A stretch of DNA of 64,000 bases from Pseudomonas grandcourensis (GTDB lineage Bacteria; Pseudomonadota; Gammaproteobacteria; Pseudomonadales; Pseudomonadaceae): positions 1,092,501-1,156,500 of the forward strand of contig NZ_CP150919.1 in assembly GCF_039909015.1 (NCBI RefSeq), written 5' to 3'. Under the pieces are notes generated by a model. It ran no database searches. It had not been told where the DNA came from and saw nothing but the letters and a program-made list of their open reading frames with translations. Positions within the stretch are counted from its first letter, which is position 1, and every line of letters begins with the position of its first letter. The position numbers and the translations under genes were made by a program. This document shows positions 43,631 through 54,326 of the stretch, piece by piece.

Positions 43631-43955
43631 GTTGCGCCTTGAATAACTCGGGTTACCACACCCGGTCGCTGAATTGGCAGCGACGCGAGAAGGTTATCGC
43701 GTAGACCCCGTACCTGCAACCCTCGTTAGCGTTGGCCCTGACTCACCAGAGTTGAAATGTGACCTATCCCATTTTTAGCCGAATTCACAAAGATACAAGG
43801 TTGTGGAGTCGGTTGGAGGCATGAGAAAGTTAAGCCGTCTGGAAGCGAATCTTTAGAGATGTATCTACAATCAACACAGAGTGTTAAATGCTCGAGTAGT
43901 ATGAGTAGTCAGATCGGTATCCAAGAAGGCTAATAGAAACAAGGAAGTACTGAAG
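43631..43955. other. Gap between DUF3077 control region and the membrane-protein gene
   Basis: Two hairpins occur near the left side: CGGG/CCCG at 43649-43664, whose loop (UGUGGUAA on the - strand) repeats the loop at 43485-43492, and GTCGCTG/CAGCGAC at 43665-43684. CCTTGA at 43637-43642 is a partial second copy of the leader ribosome-site complement. From about 43740 the base composition turns AT-rich, marking the left edge of the island. The membrane-protein ribosome site (AAGGAAG, 43942-43948) is on the right. Confidence 0.5.
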
Positions 43956-46900
43956 ATGAACCGCATCAGGAAAGTGTTTATAAACGCTAAGGGATGGATT
44001 CAGTCGCAGTCTAAATTTTTTCTAAGGTTCAAGGGAAAATCTTCAGCAGTTATCAGGGCGTTTCATAAAAAATGTGAACGTGCCCGTGATTTGGGGAAAA
44101 TCCCTTGGTCTGTGCAGAGAGTAGTTCTCCGCGAAGAAGCTAGTTGGAGTAGATTGAATCGCCACCGGAAAGCGTTTGCGCTCTCCCGCTTTCAACGAGA
44201 ATTACTTTTTGCTGGCGAACACCCTGTTCGCTTTTCAGTAACATTGTTGCTGCTTGTCGTCTTAATTTGGGCGCTAATTAAGATTCAGTCGCTCAGTTGG
44301 TTTTTAGTCAGCTGGGGAACATGGCAAGTGGCTGAACAACTGGCCTATTTTTCGACGTTGTGGACTGTACAAGCAACTTTGGCTGCGTTGGTGTATCCGA
44401 TAGTTATTGCTTTCGTGACAGTTTTTCTTCAGCGACGACCAGCCGCCGAAGCTTTTGTTCATCTATACATTCTTGATTCTGGAGCACTGGCAGCAGGGCT
44501 ATCTTCTTTATCACTCGTTTTGGTTATGACTATTCAATACTTATCGATACCGGTATACGGTGCGGTATCGTTGCCATTGTGGGTGTCGCTGGATACAGTT
44601 TGGTTTTTGTTAAATGCAATTTTGACAACGTATTTTTTGTTCAGGACTATCGAGTTTTTACGTCCTGAAGTACAGATGCATGTTATTCAGCGTTACGCTG
44701 TAAGTGTGGCTTTGCCTCGCGATGTAATGAGGTTAAATTCCTTTCAGGTGCTCGCTAAATCTCAGAGATTTGGATGGATTCCATCTCCTGATTTGGATAA
44801 TGATCTGCAGCCAGTTGGTCCCGATATTCTTTTTAGTCGTTATGGGTTTCGTGAAGGAAAAGCTCAAGGTACGCTGACGTTAAAATCTCCTTCCCGGCTT
44901 GTAAATGTTCGTCTACTTCCGTTGCACTTGGTTACTGCAAGTTGGATGCGTGCGGCCCGAAAGTACCCTATGCCACAAGGCGAGCAATTTGCTAGGAAAA
45001 GTAGTTATCCACTCCTAACTGTTCCTATAATGCCAGGAAGTGTGTATGAGAAATCTATTCCTTTGGCGACTGTCGATTCGGGCCCGCCCTTGGCTTGGTG
45101 GCAGTTGAGACTATTGCGTCTTGCATACGTGTTCAGGTCTGTAAGAAGTGAGCGTCTCGGAATTCAGGTTAAATCGATACTTAAAGAGTTGGAGGCCGAT
45201 ACAAGGGGGGCAGCTGCACACTCTGATGTGGAGGCTTTTGAGCGTGCCTACGAATCACTCGTGAGCTTACATGAACTTCTTCTTGGGGCCTCTTTAGCAA
45301 ATAGTAACGAAGATACTCAGGGTAGTTGGGCTTTGTTACCTGACATACATACGTTTCCTGAGAGGGCGCTTTATCATGGGTGGGCTGATATCTATCGATC
45401 TATTTTTTTTGCAGCCATTGGATCGATGGTGACAGATACGAGACCGGTTCGTCGCCTTTGTCACCTCGTGCAACATCTAGATGGAGAGGTTTTGAACTCA
45501 TCTCCTGAGGAGGTTCGCGAGAGCATTCTGCTGCTTCCACCATTAATGATGTATCAACTTGGCGGTTGGTGGGTCCAACGGGTAGAAGAACAAGGGGTTA
45601 TGGAGCATGGCTCGAATCAAATGGTAGTACTTCGTGCGCCTCTGCATAGAGTATACGAAGAAGTCGTTTCGACTTTCGCCGGCGGTTGGGAGAATGCAAA
45701 AGCCACTTTAGCAAAAGTGCCAGAAGTGTCGAAAGATTTTGAATGGGCATCGATGGAGGTGTCAGCTCGCTTGAATTCCATTCATATACAGGAGACGGCA
45801 TGGATGCTCTTAGACGCTGTTGACCGAGGTGACCGCACGGCATCAGAGTGGCTAGCTGATGTACTTGGTAAATGGTGGGGGACCTTCTCTTTCGAGCAGG
45901 AACCAATTGGGCTTTTAGGCAAAACAACGTATTTAACGCTTGAGCACTTAAAACTAGAATGGCCCACTCTGTGCCAAACCTTAGGGATTACCGACCAAGA
46001 TCTACACTGGAGCGGTGGTGAGGTAGAAGTGCTGCAGCGTGGGGTGCTCATGGCTGCAATCAAAAACTTTTGGACAGATATTCAACTCCTTGTACTTGAG
46101 CTTCTACTTGATTGGGCGCAGAAAGATGAAAATATGAAGCCCGAAGAGTCACTAGCAATAGAAGTTGCAGTGGGGATGTTGGGTGGGAAGCAGTGGCGAA
46201 GCGGAGGGACACTTTCAGATCCGCTTACTGATTTTACAGCAATAACGTATCTTGAGGCGAAGGTAAGGCAGTATGCGGCAGATGGTAAGGGGCGAAGTGG
46301 TTACTTAGGGCGCCTTGGTTGGTTTGTGGAGCGTGTTAAGCGTATGCAAAGACCGGACATGGTTAGCTCGCGCGTATATTCATTTTCAGGTGCTGATGAT
46401 GTTAGATCACTAGAGGAACAACAACTAGTTTTACTGGCGGTACTTTCATCAAAAGAGTGGGAGGCAAATGAATCCCTGCGTCGTCAGATCGATATCTGGA
46501 TGTCGACTCAATATAGGAGTATCGATATTATTCGTCAAAACACGAAGGATTGGATGCAGCACTTCGAGCCCGCTGCGGACCTCTCCCCAAAGGTGCTCCC
46601 AGTATTGCTACAGCGCATTGGCATATCAAATCATGCATCCAAAAACGCTGCTCTTGCCAAGGTTGGTGTTGAGTCTCTGAGGGACCTCGTTGAAGGGTTA
46701 AGGTCGGATGTATTGGCTGCCGAGCCGGTTGCGCCTGAACGATTACACCAAATTTCTCAATACGCATCGACTAAGGGATTCAATCCTACATCTGGAGTAT
46801 TTCCCCTCCAATTATTTGATGAGGTTAACTTTTGCACCGAACGCCTTAAAGATTTTACTTTAACAATGAGACAGATTCGTAAAGGGGAGTTAACCCTGGT

Positions 46901-47480
46901 CGAAATGGATCAGCGTGCGTCGAATGAGGACCAATTTTGGTCCGAGACTATGGCGAATAGAGTCGGTGCTGTAGTGCTAAGCGATGTACTGGCTGCGTGT
47001 AAGACCCGTGACTTGTTTGTGGTCGACGCTAATACCTATTGGTCTGCCTTGAAAAAAGAAGCAGAGAGAATTATCGAGCGAGGACAATGTCCTATCCTGA
47101 TTCTCGACAATGCGACACGACCAGAGTGGGTGTGGCAATGGCAGCATTCCGACTTCGGTCGCGATTACCCTAGACCAGATAACTTGCGAGTGCAGCGCTT
47201 GGCCGAACGTGGTGATTCCTATATTTGTAATTTCAATGAAATTGAGGTGTTCGTCGCACCAATTAGTTCAGGGAAGTCTCTTCTTTTAGCGAAAGAAGTG
47301 TTTGGTGGCGTCTCATTTCAAGAGTTTGATCCTGGACGGTATGTTGATGCGACTTTCGATGTTTGCGTCGACAGTAAATTGTTGGTTGATTTGAAGCTAA
47401 AGTTCTCAAGAAAGGTGGCTTTGGGTGTTGACGAAGTTGTAGGGTTGGTTTACGTGTCTGAGTCAAATCTAAAGTATTGA
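43956..47480 (+). CDS. Large membrane protein of unknown function, AT-rich island
   Basis: 1174 residues with AAGGAAG eight bases before the ATG. A basic N-terminal segment (residues 1-90) precedes four membrane helices at about 91-110, 137-158, 171-196 and 205-230; the other 940 residues are mainly helical and should be cytoplasmic. There is no recognisable enzyme signature: SSGKS near residue 1109 resembles a P-loop fragment but lacks the leading G-x4. Codon use is AT-rich and unlike its neighbours, indicating horizontal acquisition. Convergent with the HEPN gene, 149 bp apart. I name no function; membrane-anchored defence effector is one possibility. Confidence 0.8.
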   Translation: MNRIRKVFINAKGWIQSQSKFFLRFKGKSSAVIRAFHKKCERARDLGKIPWSVQRVVLREEASWSRLNRHRKAFALSRFQRELLFAGEHPVRFSVTLLLLVVLIWALIKIQSLSWFLVSWGTWQVAEQLAYFSTLWTVQATLAALVYPIVIAFVTVFLQRRPAAEAFVHLYILDSGALAAGLSSLSLVLVMTIQYLSIPVYGAVSLPLWVSLDTVWFLLNAILTTYFLFRTIEFLRPEVQMHVIQRYAVSVALPRDVMRLNSFQVLAKSQRFGWIPSPDLDNDLQPVGPDILFSRYGFREGKAQGTLTLKSPSRLVNVRLLPLHLVTASWMRAARKYPMPQGEQFARKSSYPLLTVPIMPGSVYEKSIPLATVDSGPPLAWWQLRLLRLAYVFRSVRSERLGIQVKSILKELEADTRGAAAHSDVEAFERAYESLVSLHELLLGASLANSNEDTQGSWALLPDIHTFPERALYHGWADIYRSIFFAAIGSMVTDTRPVRRLCHLVQHLDGEVLNSSPEEVRESILLLPPLMMYQLGGWWVQRVEEQGVMEHGSNQMVVLRAPLHRVYEEVVSTFAGGWENAKATLAKVPEVSKDFEWASMEVSARLNSIHIQETAWMLLDAVDRGDRTASEWLADVLGKWWGTFSFEQEPIGLLGKTTYLTLEHLKLEWPTLCQTLGITDQDLHWSGGEVEVLQRGVLMAAIKNFWTDIQLLVLELLLDWAQKDENMKPEESLAIEVAVGMLGGKQWRSGGTLSDPLTDFTAITYLEAKVRQYAADGKGRSGYLGRLGWFVERVKRMQRPDMVSSRVYSFSGADDVRSLEEQQLVLLAVLSSKEWEANESLRRQIDIWMSTQYRSIDIIRQNTKDWMQHFEPAADLSPKVLPVLLQRIGISNHASKNAALAKVGVESLRDLVEGLRSDVLAAEPVAPERLHQISQYASTKGFNPTSGVFPLQLFDEVNFCTERLKDFTLTMRQIRKGELTLVEMDQRASNEDQFWSETMANRVGAVVLSDVLAACKTRDLFVVDANTYWSALKKEAERIIERGQCPILILDNATRPEWVWQWQHSDFGRDYPRPDNLRVQRLAERGDSYICNFNEIEVFVAPISSGKSLLLAKEVFGGVSFQEFDPGRYVDATFDVCVDSKLLVDLKLKFSRKVALGVDEVVGLVYVSESNLKY

Positions 47481-47507
47481 GTTTGTTATCGTTCGTCAAA
47501 GGACCAA

Positions 47508-47553
47508 TAAGGGGGTGGATTTATTTACTTGAAAATAAATCTCTCCCCCTTTT
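47508..47553. terminator. Bidirectional terminator between the two island genes
   Basis: GGGGG (47511-47515) with GATTTATTT and AAATAAATC with CCCCC form a long stem-loop, with A-rich sequence on one side and TTTT on the other, so it can end both convergent transcripts. Confidence 0.8.
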
Positions 47554-47629
47554 CCCGTTTTTTATTGCTTTTAGTTAGCTTTGTAAAAAAATAAAACGCT
47601 TGCTCAAAGCTGGAAAGAACTAATAAATG

Positions 47630-49045
47630 CTAATTTTCTAAGTCGCTGCTTGTGTCGTCTTCTACCGGTGTCAATACGTTTGGTGAGGTAGTTGGTGTTT
47701 CATCAAAAACCTCAAGAATTTCAATTAGTTCATGTTTGATGGAGTCAGCGGTGATTAACACTGAATCGTTCAGTTCGGCATCGACGTTATGTACGATGAT
47801 ATCTCTAGAAAGCTGGAGTTTTACCAGTTCCTGAGCAAGTTCGACCGACACTACGTTTTCTTCCACAAGTTTATCAATGATAAGTCTAGTAGAGGTTTTG
47901 TTTTTAATGAGCTTGCGCGCTTGCTCATGATGTAATCCGTTCATGGCAATTTCAATAAGCAACTGCTGGATAGAAATCCACATAGCGATAAGCTCAGCGT
48001 GGGTGCTATTTACTGTGGTTGCGATGTTTTCAGCCACCTCTTCCTTCTGCTCAGCAGACATGTGGATGCTGTCCAATTTACTGAGCGCTTCTCCAAGCTT
48101 CTCTTTGACCTCGCCGGCAATCCTCAAGATGTTATCGTAGTCCTCGTGGCCAATAAAATTGTTATGCGCTACAAGGCATCGCAGTTCGTATAGTTTCGTC
48201 CAGCGAGTTTGCAGGTATTCACTCTTGCAGCTAACTATTGGTTGAAAATACCGCTCCCAATTAGAGGTTGGAACTAGCTCTTTGAGTTCCTCGATGTTTA
48301 TATCGTTGGCTGAAAGCGCTGAGCGAACTTTTTCCATCAGTTTTGAGGAGTTCGCGGTCGAGTAAGGTTTGAATAAAAAATCTGAAAGCTGAATAAAATC
48401 CGTCTCAAATAAATAGTTATTGCCTGCAGCGTTTTTCTTGGTCTTGATTGATTCCGAGACTTCCCTGGGTACGGCTTCCTTTGTCCAGCCCAAACCAATC
48501 TTTGTAAGCATGAATTTTGTAATAAGCTTGCGCATCATGTTTTCAATTTCATGTATCACGGGGTATGCAGCCGATGAAAGACTGCTGCTGACATCATCCC
48601 AGAGTACCTCGACTGGTTTTTCGGCCGCTTTTGCCAAAATAGTTCTTATGGATTTTAGTAGGGATAGAAAAATTGATACCTCGCCTTTGTTTTGACAGCC
48701 AAGGCGCACATGAAAGAATACATGACTGTTATTCTGTATTTCTCCTTGTTGAACATCATAGTCAAATCGCACGCCATCAAACATCAATCCTTTGGATTTT
48801 ATTTCGATACTTCCATACGATTGGATTAGATTGTTGAATGAGGATACTGAATTACAAAATCCCTCCTTGGAGTTGATTATTGCAAGGTATTCGACTTTCA
48901 GGTTTTCCATGACCATTTCTTTGCTAAGGTAATGGAGTTCATGATAGCGTTTTGCGATTGCAATGTCATTGTGTAACTCTATGCCGCGATGCGGTACATC
49001 GGGCGTTGGGTTGAAGCAGGTGTAAACTATTTCAGGACTAGACAA
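47630..49045 (-). CDS. Protein with two HEPN-type R-x4-H motifs
   Basis: 471 residues. Two separated HEPN ribonuclease-type motifs are seen: R289-x4-H294 (ELRCLVAHNN) and R414-x4-H419 (LSRDIIVHN), each inside a predominantly helical stretch. YPVIHEIENMMRKLI near residue 161 is the start of an Apea/Swt1-like HEPN helix bundle. The N-terminal 150 residues are unrecognised. HEPN RNases act in toxin-antitoxin, abortive-infection and CRISPR effector systems. The only upstream start is a TTG at 49045 with no Shine-Dalgarno, and a TAG lies 11 codons further upstream, so the 5' end may be truncated. AT-rich, as is its neighbour. Confidence 0.75.
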   Translation of the reverse strand: MSSPEIVYTCFNPTPDVPHRGIELHNDIAIAKRYHELHYLSKEMVMENLKVEYLAIINSKEGFCNSVSSFNNLIQSYGSIEIKSKGLMFDGVRFDYDVQQGEIQNNSHVFFHVRLGCQNKGEVSIFLSLLKSIRTILAKAAEKPVEVLWDDVSSSLSSAAYPVIHEIENMMRKLITKFMLTKIGLGWTKEAVPREVSESIKTKKNAAGNNYLFETDFIQLSDFLFKPYSTANSSKLMEKVRSALSANDINIEELKELVPTSNWERYFQPIVSCKSEYLQTRWTKLYELRCLVAHNNFIGHEDYDNILRIAGEVKEKLGEALSKLDSIHMSAEQKEEVAENIATTVNSTHAELIAMWISIQQLLIEIAMNGLHHEQARKLIKNKTSTRLIIDKLVEENVVSVELAQELVKLQLSRDIIVHNVDAELNDSVLITADSIKHELIEILEVFDETPTTSPNVLTPVEDDTSSDLEN

Positions 49046-49114
49046 TAAGACGTGGCAACCAACGTCGGGGTCCGGCTAACGGGCGTTCCAGCTTTTTAGG
49101 CCGCCCGCCTTGAT

Positions 49115-49444
49115 TCATTGAATATCTTTCAGATAATCCCTGAGCGCGATAAGCGGGGCATCAAGCTGCTCCATCGCCTCTCTACTGGAAAATTCACCTG
49201 CCAACCTGCGCAATTCCCGCCCCAACGGCTTTTCCACACCACCAATGGCTTCCAACGCCAATCCCACACACTCATCCACCTTCAGCTGAATCCCCTCAAC
49301 ATCCCCCCGACGCACCAGCAACTCAAACACATCCCGCTGGTAATCGCCCATGACCAGATCGTCACGCAAAATCGGGCTTGAATCTTCCGTCTCGTAAGCC
49401 AATTTGAGGGAGAACAGGGCAACGCTTTCCAGCTGCAATTCCAT
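49115..49444 (-). CDS. Conserved hypothetical protein
   Basis: 109 residues, ATG at 49444 preceded by AAGGATTCC. Acidic and helical, with ESVALFSLKLAYETEDSS near the N-terminus, LLVRRGDVEGIQLKVDECVGLAL in the middle and IALRDYLKDIQ at the end. No domain or catalytic motif is visible. Normal high-GC codon use suggests it belongs to the core Pseudomonas genome and not the island. Function unknown. Confidence 0.7.
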   Translation of the reverse strand: MELQLESVALFSLKLAYETEDSSPILRDDLVMGDYQRDVFELLVRRGDVEGIQLKVDECVGLALEAIGGVEKPLGRELRRLAGEFSSREAMEQLDAPLIALRDYLKDIQ

Positions 49445-49493
49445 GGGGGGAATCCTTGTGAAATGTTCCGCCGGTTTGGGCAGCGTGGAAGAG

Positions 49494-49544
49494 CAAGATC
49501 AAAAGATCGTCCGAACGCGGCCCGAGCCTTCGGCAGCCCCTACA
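49494..49544. repeat. Degenerate single arm of the AGCTGCCGAAGG repeat family
   Basis: CAAGATCAAAAGATCG (49494-49509), a divergent 15-base stretch, then AGCCTTCGGCAGCCCCTAC to 49544. It matches the right arm of the perfect inverted repeat at 60039-60116 except for the insertion and one base. Confidence 0.75.
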
Positions 49545-49585
49545 CGGGACGGTGGGGTGTCAGGTGCTTTTCTGCAGACGAAAAA

Positions 49586-49611
49586 AAAGGCCTTGCAAAG
49601 CAAGACCTTTC
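49586..49611 (-). terminator. Terminator of tRNA-Leu
   Basis: On the - strand AAAGGTCTTGC and GCAAGGCCTTT form a stem around TTT, followed by an eight-T run, eight bases past the tRNA 3' end. Confidence 0.9.
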
Positions 49612-49618
49612 TTAATTT

Positions 49619-49703
49619 TGGTGCCCCGAGGGAGACTCGAACTCCCACTCCTTTCGAAAACGGATTTTGAATCCGCCGCGTCTACCAATTCCGCCATCAG
49701 GGC
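49619..49703 (-). tRNA. tRNA-Leu (anticodon CAA)
   Basis: 85 bases including an encoded CCA. The 5' acceptor GCCCTGA pairs with TCGGGGC. The anticodon loop ATTCAAAATC gives CAA, and GGTTCGAGT-type T-loop (GAGTTCGAGTCTCCC) is present. A long variable arm, typical of leucine tRNAs, is seen (TTTTCGAAAGGAG). It is immediately divergent from queA. Confidence 0.95.
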
Positions 49704-49810
49704 TCAATGGCGGCGAAGTATAGAGATGAGATAACCGCTGGTCAATCAGGTACATGGAGAATTTTTGATATTTCCGCTAGACTTCCCGGCCCTGCTAGAC
49801 GAACCCCATC

Positions 49811-52005
<2,195 letters not shown>

Positions 52006-52048
52006 GTTTTCTGACCCCAAGATTCAACATTTGCAACTGGAGTGCTAA

Positions 52049-52384
52049 ATGAGCTTTTTTATCTCTAATGCCATGGCTGACGCCGCTGCACCTGCTGCGG
52101 GCCCAATGGGTGGCGGTTTTGAGTGGATTTTCCTGGTCGGTTTCCTGGTCATCTTCTACCTGATGATCTGGCGTCCACAGGCCAAGCGCGCCAAAGAGCA
52201 GAAGAACCTGCTGAGCAGCCTGCAGAAAGGCGACGAAGTTGTGACCACCGGCGGCATTGCCGGCAAGATCACTAAAGTGGCCGACGATTTCGTCGTTCTG
52301 GAAGTTTCCGACACTGTCGAAATGAAGTTCCAGAAAGGCGCCATTGCCGCCACGCTGCCAAAAGGCACGCTCAAAGCGATCTGA
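52049..52384 (+). CDS. yajC: Sec translocon accessory subunit YajC
   Basis: 111 residues. One membrane helix at about residues 25-45 (FEWIFLVGFLVIFYLMIWRP) with QAKRAKEQKNLLSSLQKGDEVVTTGGIAGKI after it, as in other YajC proteins. It forms a complex with SecDF at SecYEG. It lies 43 bp after tgt and 64 bp before secD, with a GGGGCGC/GCGCCCC hairpin (52409-52427) but no T-run in that gap. Confidence 0.97.
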   Translation: MSFFISNAMADAAAPAAGPMGGGFEWIFLVGFLVIFYLMIWRPQAKRAKEQKNLLSSLQKGDEVVTTGGIAGKITKVADDFVVLEVSDTVEMKFQKGAIAATLPKGTLKAI

Positions 52385-52448
52385 GTTTCAACTTCATATT
52401 CAATCGACGGGGCGCGCAAGGCGCCCCGCGTCATAAACGGGCGGCGTG

Positions 52449-54317
52449 ATGCTGAACAAATATCCTCTGTGGAAATACATTCTGATCCTGGCGGTGCTGG
52501 CGGTCGGTCTGATTTATTCCGCTCCCAATCTTTATCCTGATGACCCGGCCATTCAGGTCAGCGGTGCAAGCACTGCACTGCAAGTCAATCAGGCTGATCT
52601 GGATCGTGTGAGCGTTGCGCTCAAGGAGTCCGGGATCAACGTCAAGGCTGCCACCCTGGCTGCCAACGGCAAGGGCGGCCTGATTCGCCTGACCAAGGCT
52701 GAAGACCAGCTGCCGGCCAAGGACGTTGTACGCAAGGCGTTGGGTGATGACTACGTCGTTGCACTGAACCTGGCACAAACCACCCCGCAATGGCTGCGCA
52801 ACCTCGCTGCGCACCCGATGAAGCTGGGTCTGGACTTGTCCGGTGGTGTGCACTTCCTGCTGGAAGTGGACATGGATAAGGCCCTCGACGCGCGCCTGAA
52901 AGTCTACGAAGGCGATGTAAAGAGCCTGTTGCGTAAAGAGAAACTGCGCTATCGCAGCCTGCCGCAACTCAATGGTGCCATCCAGCTGGGCTTCGCTGAT
53001 GAAGACAGCCGCGAACAGGCCCGTGTGCTGATCCGCAAGAACTTCAACGATTTCGACATTGTTCCGGCCGACCTCAATGGTCAATCGGTGCTGCGTCTGG
53101 CGATGACCCCGGCCAAGCTGGCGGAAATCCGTGAATACTCCATCAAGCAGAACTTGACCACGGTACGTAACCGCGTCAACGAGCTGGGTGTTGCCGAACC
53201 GATCGTTCAGCGTCAGGGCGCCAACCGCATCGTGGTTGAGCTGCCGGGCGTGCAGGACACCGCCGAAGCCAAGCGTATCCTCGGCAAGACGGCTAACCTG
53301 GAGTTCCGTCTGGCTGCCGAGCCGGGTGCTTCGAAAGCCACTTCCGAGGAATTCGAGTTCCGTGAAGGCAAGCGTCCTCCTGCGTTGATCGAACGTGGCC
53401 TGATCATCACCGGTGACCAGGTAACCGACGCCAAGGCTGGCTTCGGCGAGCACGGCACGCCGGAAGTGAACATTCGTCTGGACGGTCACGGCGGCGAGCT
53501 GATGAGCCGTGCGACCCGTTCGAACGTCGGTCGCAGCATGGCGGTGATCTTCATCGAGCAGCGTCCGGTTACCACTTACGTCAAGCAAGTGGTCAACGGC
53601 GTCGAGAAAGACGTGCCGGTTCAGACTTTCAAGGAAGAGAAGAAGATCATCAGCCTGGCGACCATCCAGTCGCCACTGGGTGCTCAATTCCGCATCACCG
53701 GCCTGAACGGCCAGGGCGAGTCGTCCGAACTGGCGCTGCTGTTGCGTGCCGGTGGTCTGGCTGCACCGATGTACTTCGCTGAAGAACGCACCATTGGTCC
53801 AAGCCTGGGTGCCGACAACATCACCAAGGGTATCGATGCATCGCTGTGGGGCATGCTGTTTGTCTCGCTGTTCATCATGGCCATCTACCGCTTCTTCGGC
53901 CTCATCGCCACCGTCGCGCTGGCGGTGAACATGGTGATGCTGCTGGCCCTGATGTCGCTGCTGGGGGCAACGCTGACCCTGCCGGGTATCGCCGGTATCG
54001 TGTTGACCATGGGTATGGCGGTCGACGCCAACGTGCTGATCTTCTCGCGGATCCGTGAAGAGATCGCCGCCGGCATGACCGTGCAGCGCGCAATCAACGA
54101 AGGCTTCGGCCGGGCATTCACCGCGATTCTCGACGCCAACCTGACCACCTTGCTGGTCGGCGGCATCCTCTTTGCCATGGGCACCGGCCCGGTCAAGGGC
54201 TTCGCAGTGACCATGTCCCTCGGGATCTTTACCTCGATGTTCACGGCCATCATGGTGACCCGCGCGATGGTCAACCTGATCTTCGGCGGTCGTGACTTCA
54301 AGAAGTTGTGGATTTAA
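52449..54317 (+). CDS. secD: Protein translocase subunit SecD
   Basis: 622 residues starting MLNKYPLWKYILI at 52449; a GTG one codon earlier is an alternative. It has TM1, the long periplasmic P1 domain with GLDLSGGVHFLLEVD and NELGVAEPIVQRQGANRIVVELPGVQD, then the SecD/F RND-like helices, including GIAGIVLTMGMAVDANVLIFSRIREE and GFGRAFTAILDANLTTL. It uses the proton motive force to pull exported proteins into the periplasm. Nine bases before secF. Confidence 0.98.
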   Translation: MLNKYPLWKYILILAVLAVGLIYSAPNLYPDDPAIQVSGASTALQVNQADLDRVSVALKESGINVKAATLAANGKGGLIRLTKAEDQLPAKDVVRKALGDDYVVALNLAQTTPQWLRNLAAHPMKLGLDLSGGVHFLLEVDMDKALDARLKVYEGDVKSLLRKEKLRYRSLPQLNGAIQLGFADEDSREQARVLIRKNFNDFDIVPADLNGQSVLRLAMTPAKLAEIREYSIKQNLTTVRNRVNELGVAEPIVQRQGANRIVVELPGVQDTAEAKRILGKTANLEFRLAAEPGASKATSEEFEFREGKRPPALIERGLIITGDQVTDAKAGFGEHGTPEVNIRLDGHGGELMSRATRSNVGRSMAVIFIEQRPVTTYVKQVVNGVEKDVPVQTFKEEKKIISLATIQSPLGAQFRITGLNGQGESSELALLLRAGGLAAPMYFAEERTIGPSLGADNITKGIDASLWGMLFVSLFIMAIYRFFGLIATVALAVNMVMLLALMSLLGATLTLPGIAGIVLTMGMAVDANVLIFSRIREEIAAGMTVQRAINEGFGRAFTAILDANLTTLLVGGILFAMGTGPVKGFAVTMSLGIFTSMFTAIMVTRAMVNLIFGGRDFKKLWI

Positions 54318-54326
54318 GGGGCTGCC

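Noticed and set aside
47250..47300. SSGKS in the 1174-aa protein as an ATP-binding P-loop
   Set aside because: Lacks the leading glycine spacing and any Walker B partner; not enough to call an ATPase.
52409..52427. Hairpin in the yajC-secD gap as a terminator
   Set aside because: GGGGCGC/GCGCCCC stem has no T-run and the genes are a known operon; it is at most an intercistronic stem-loop.
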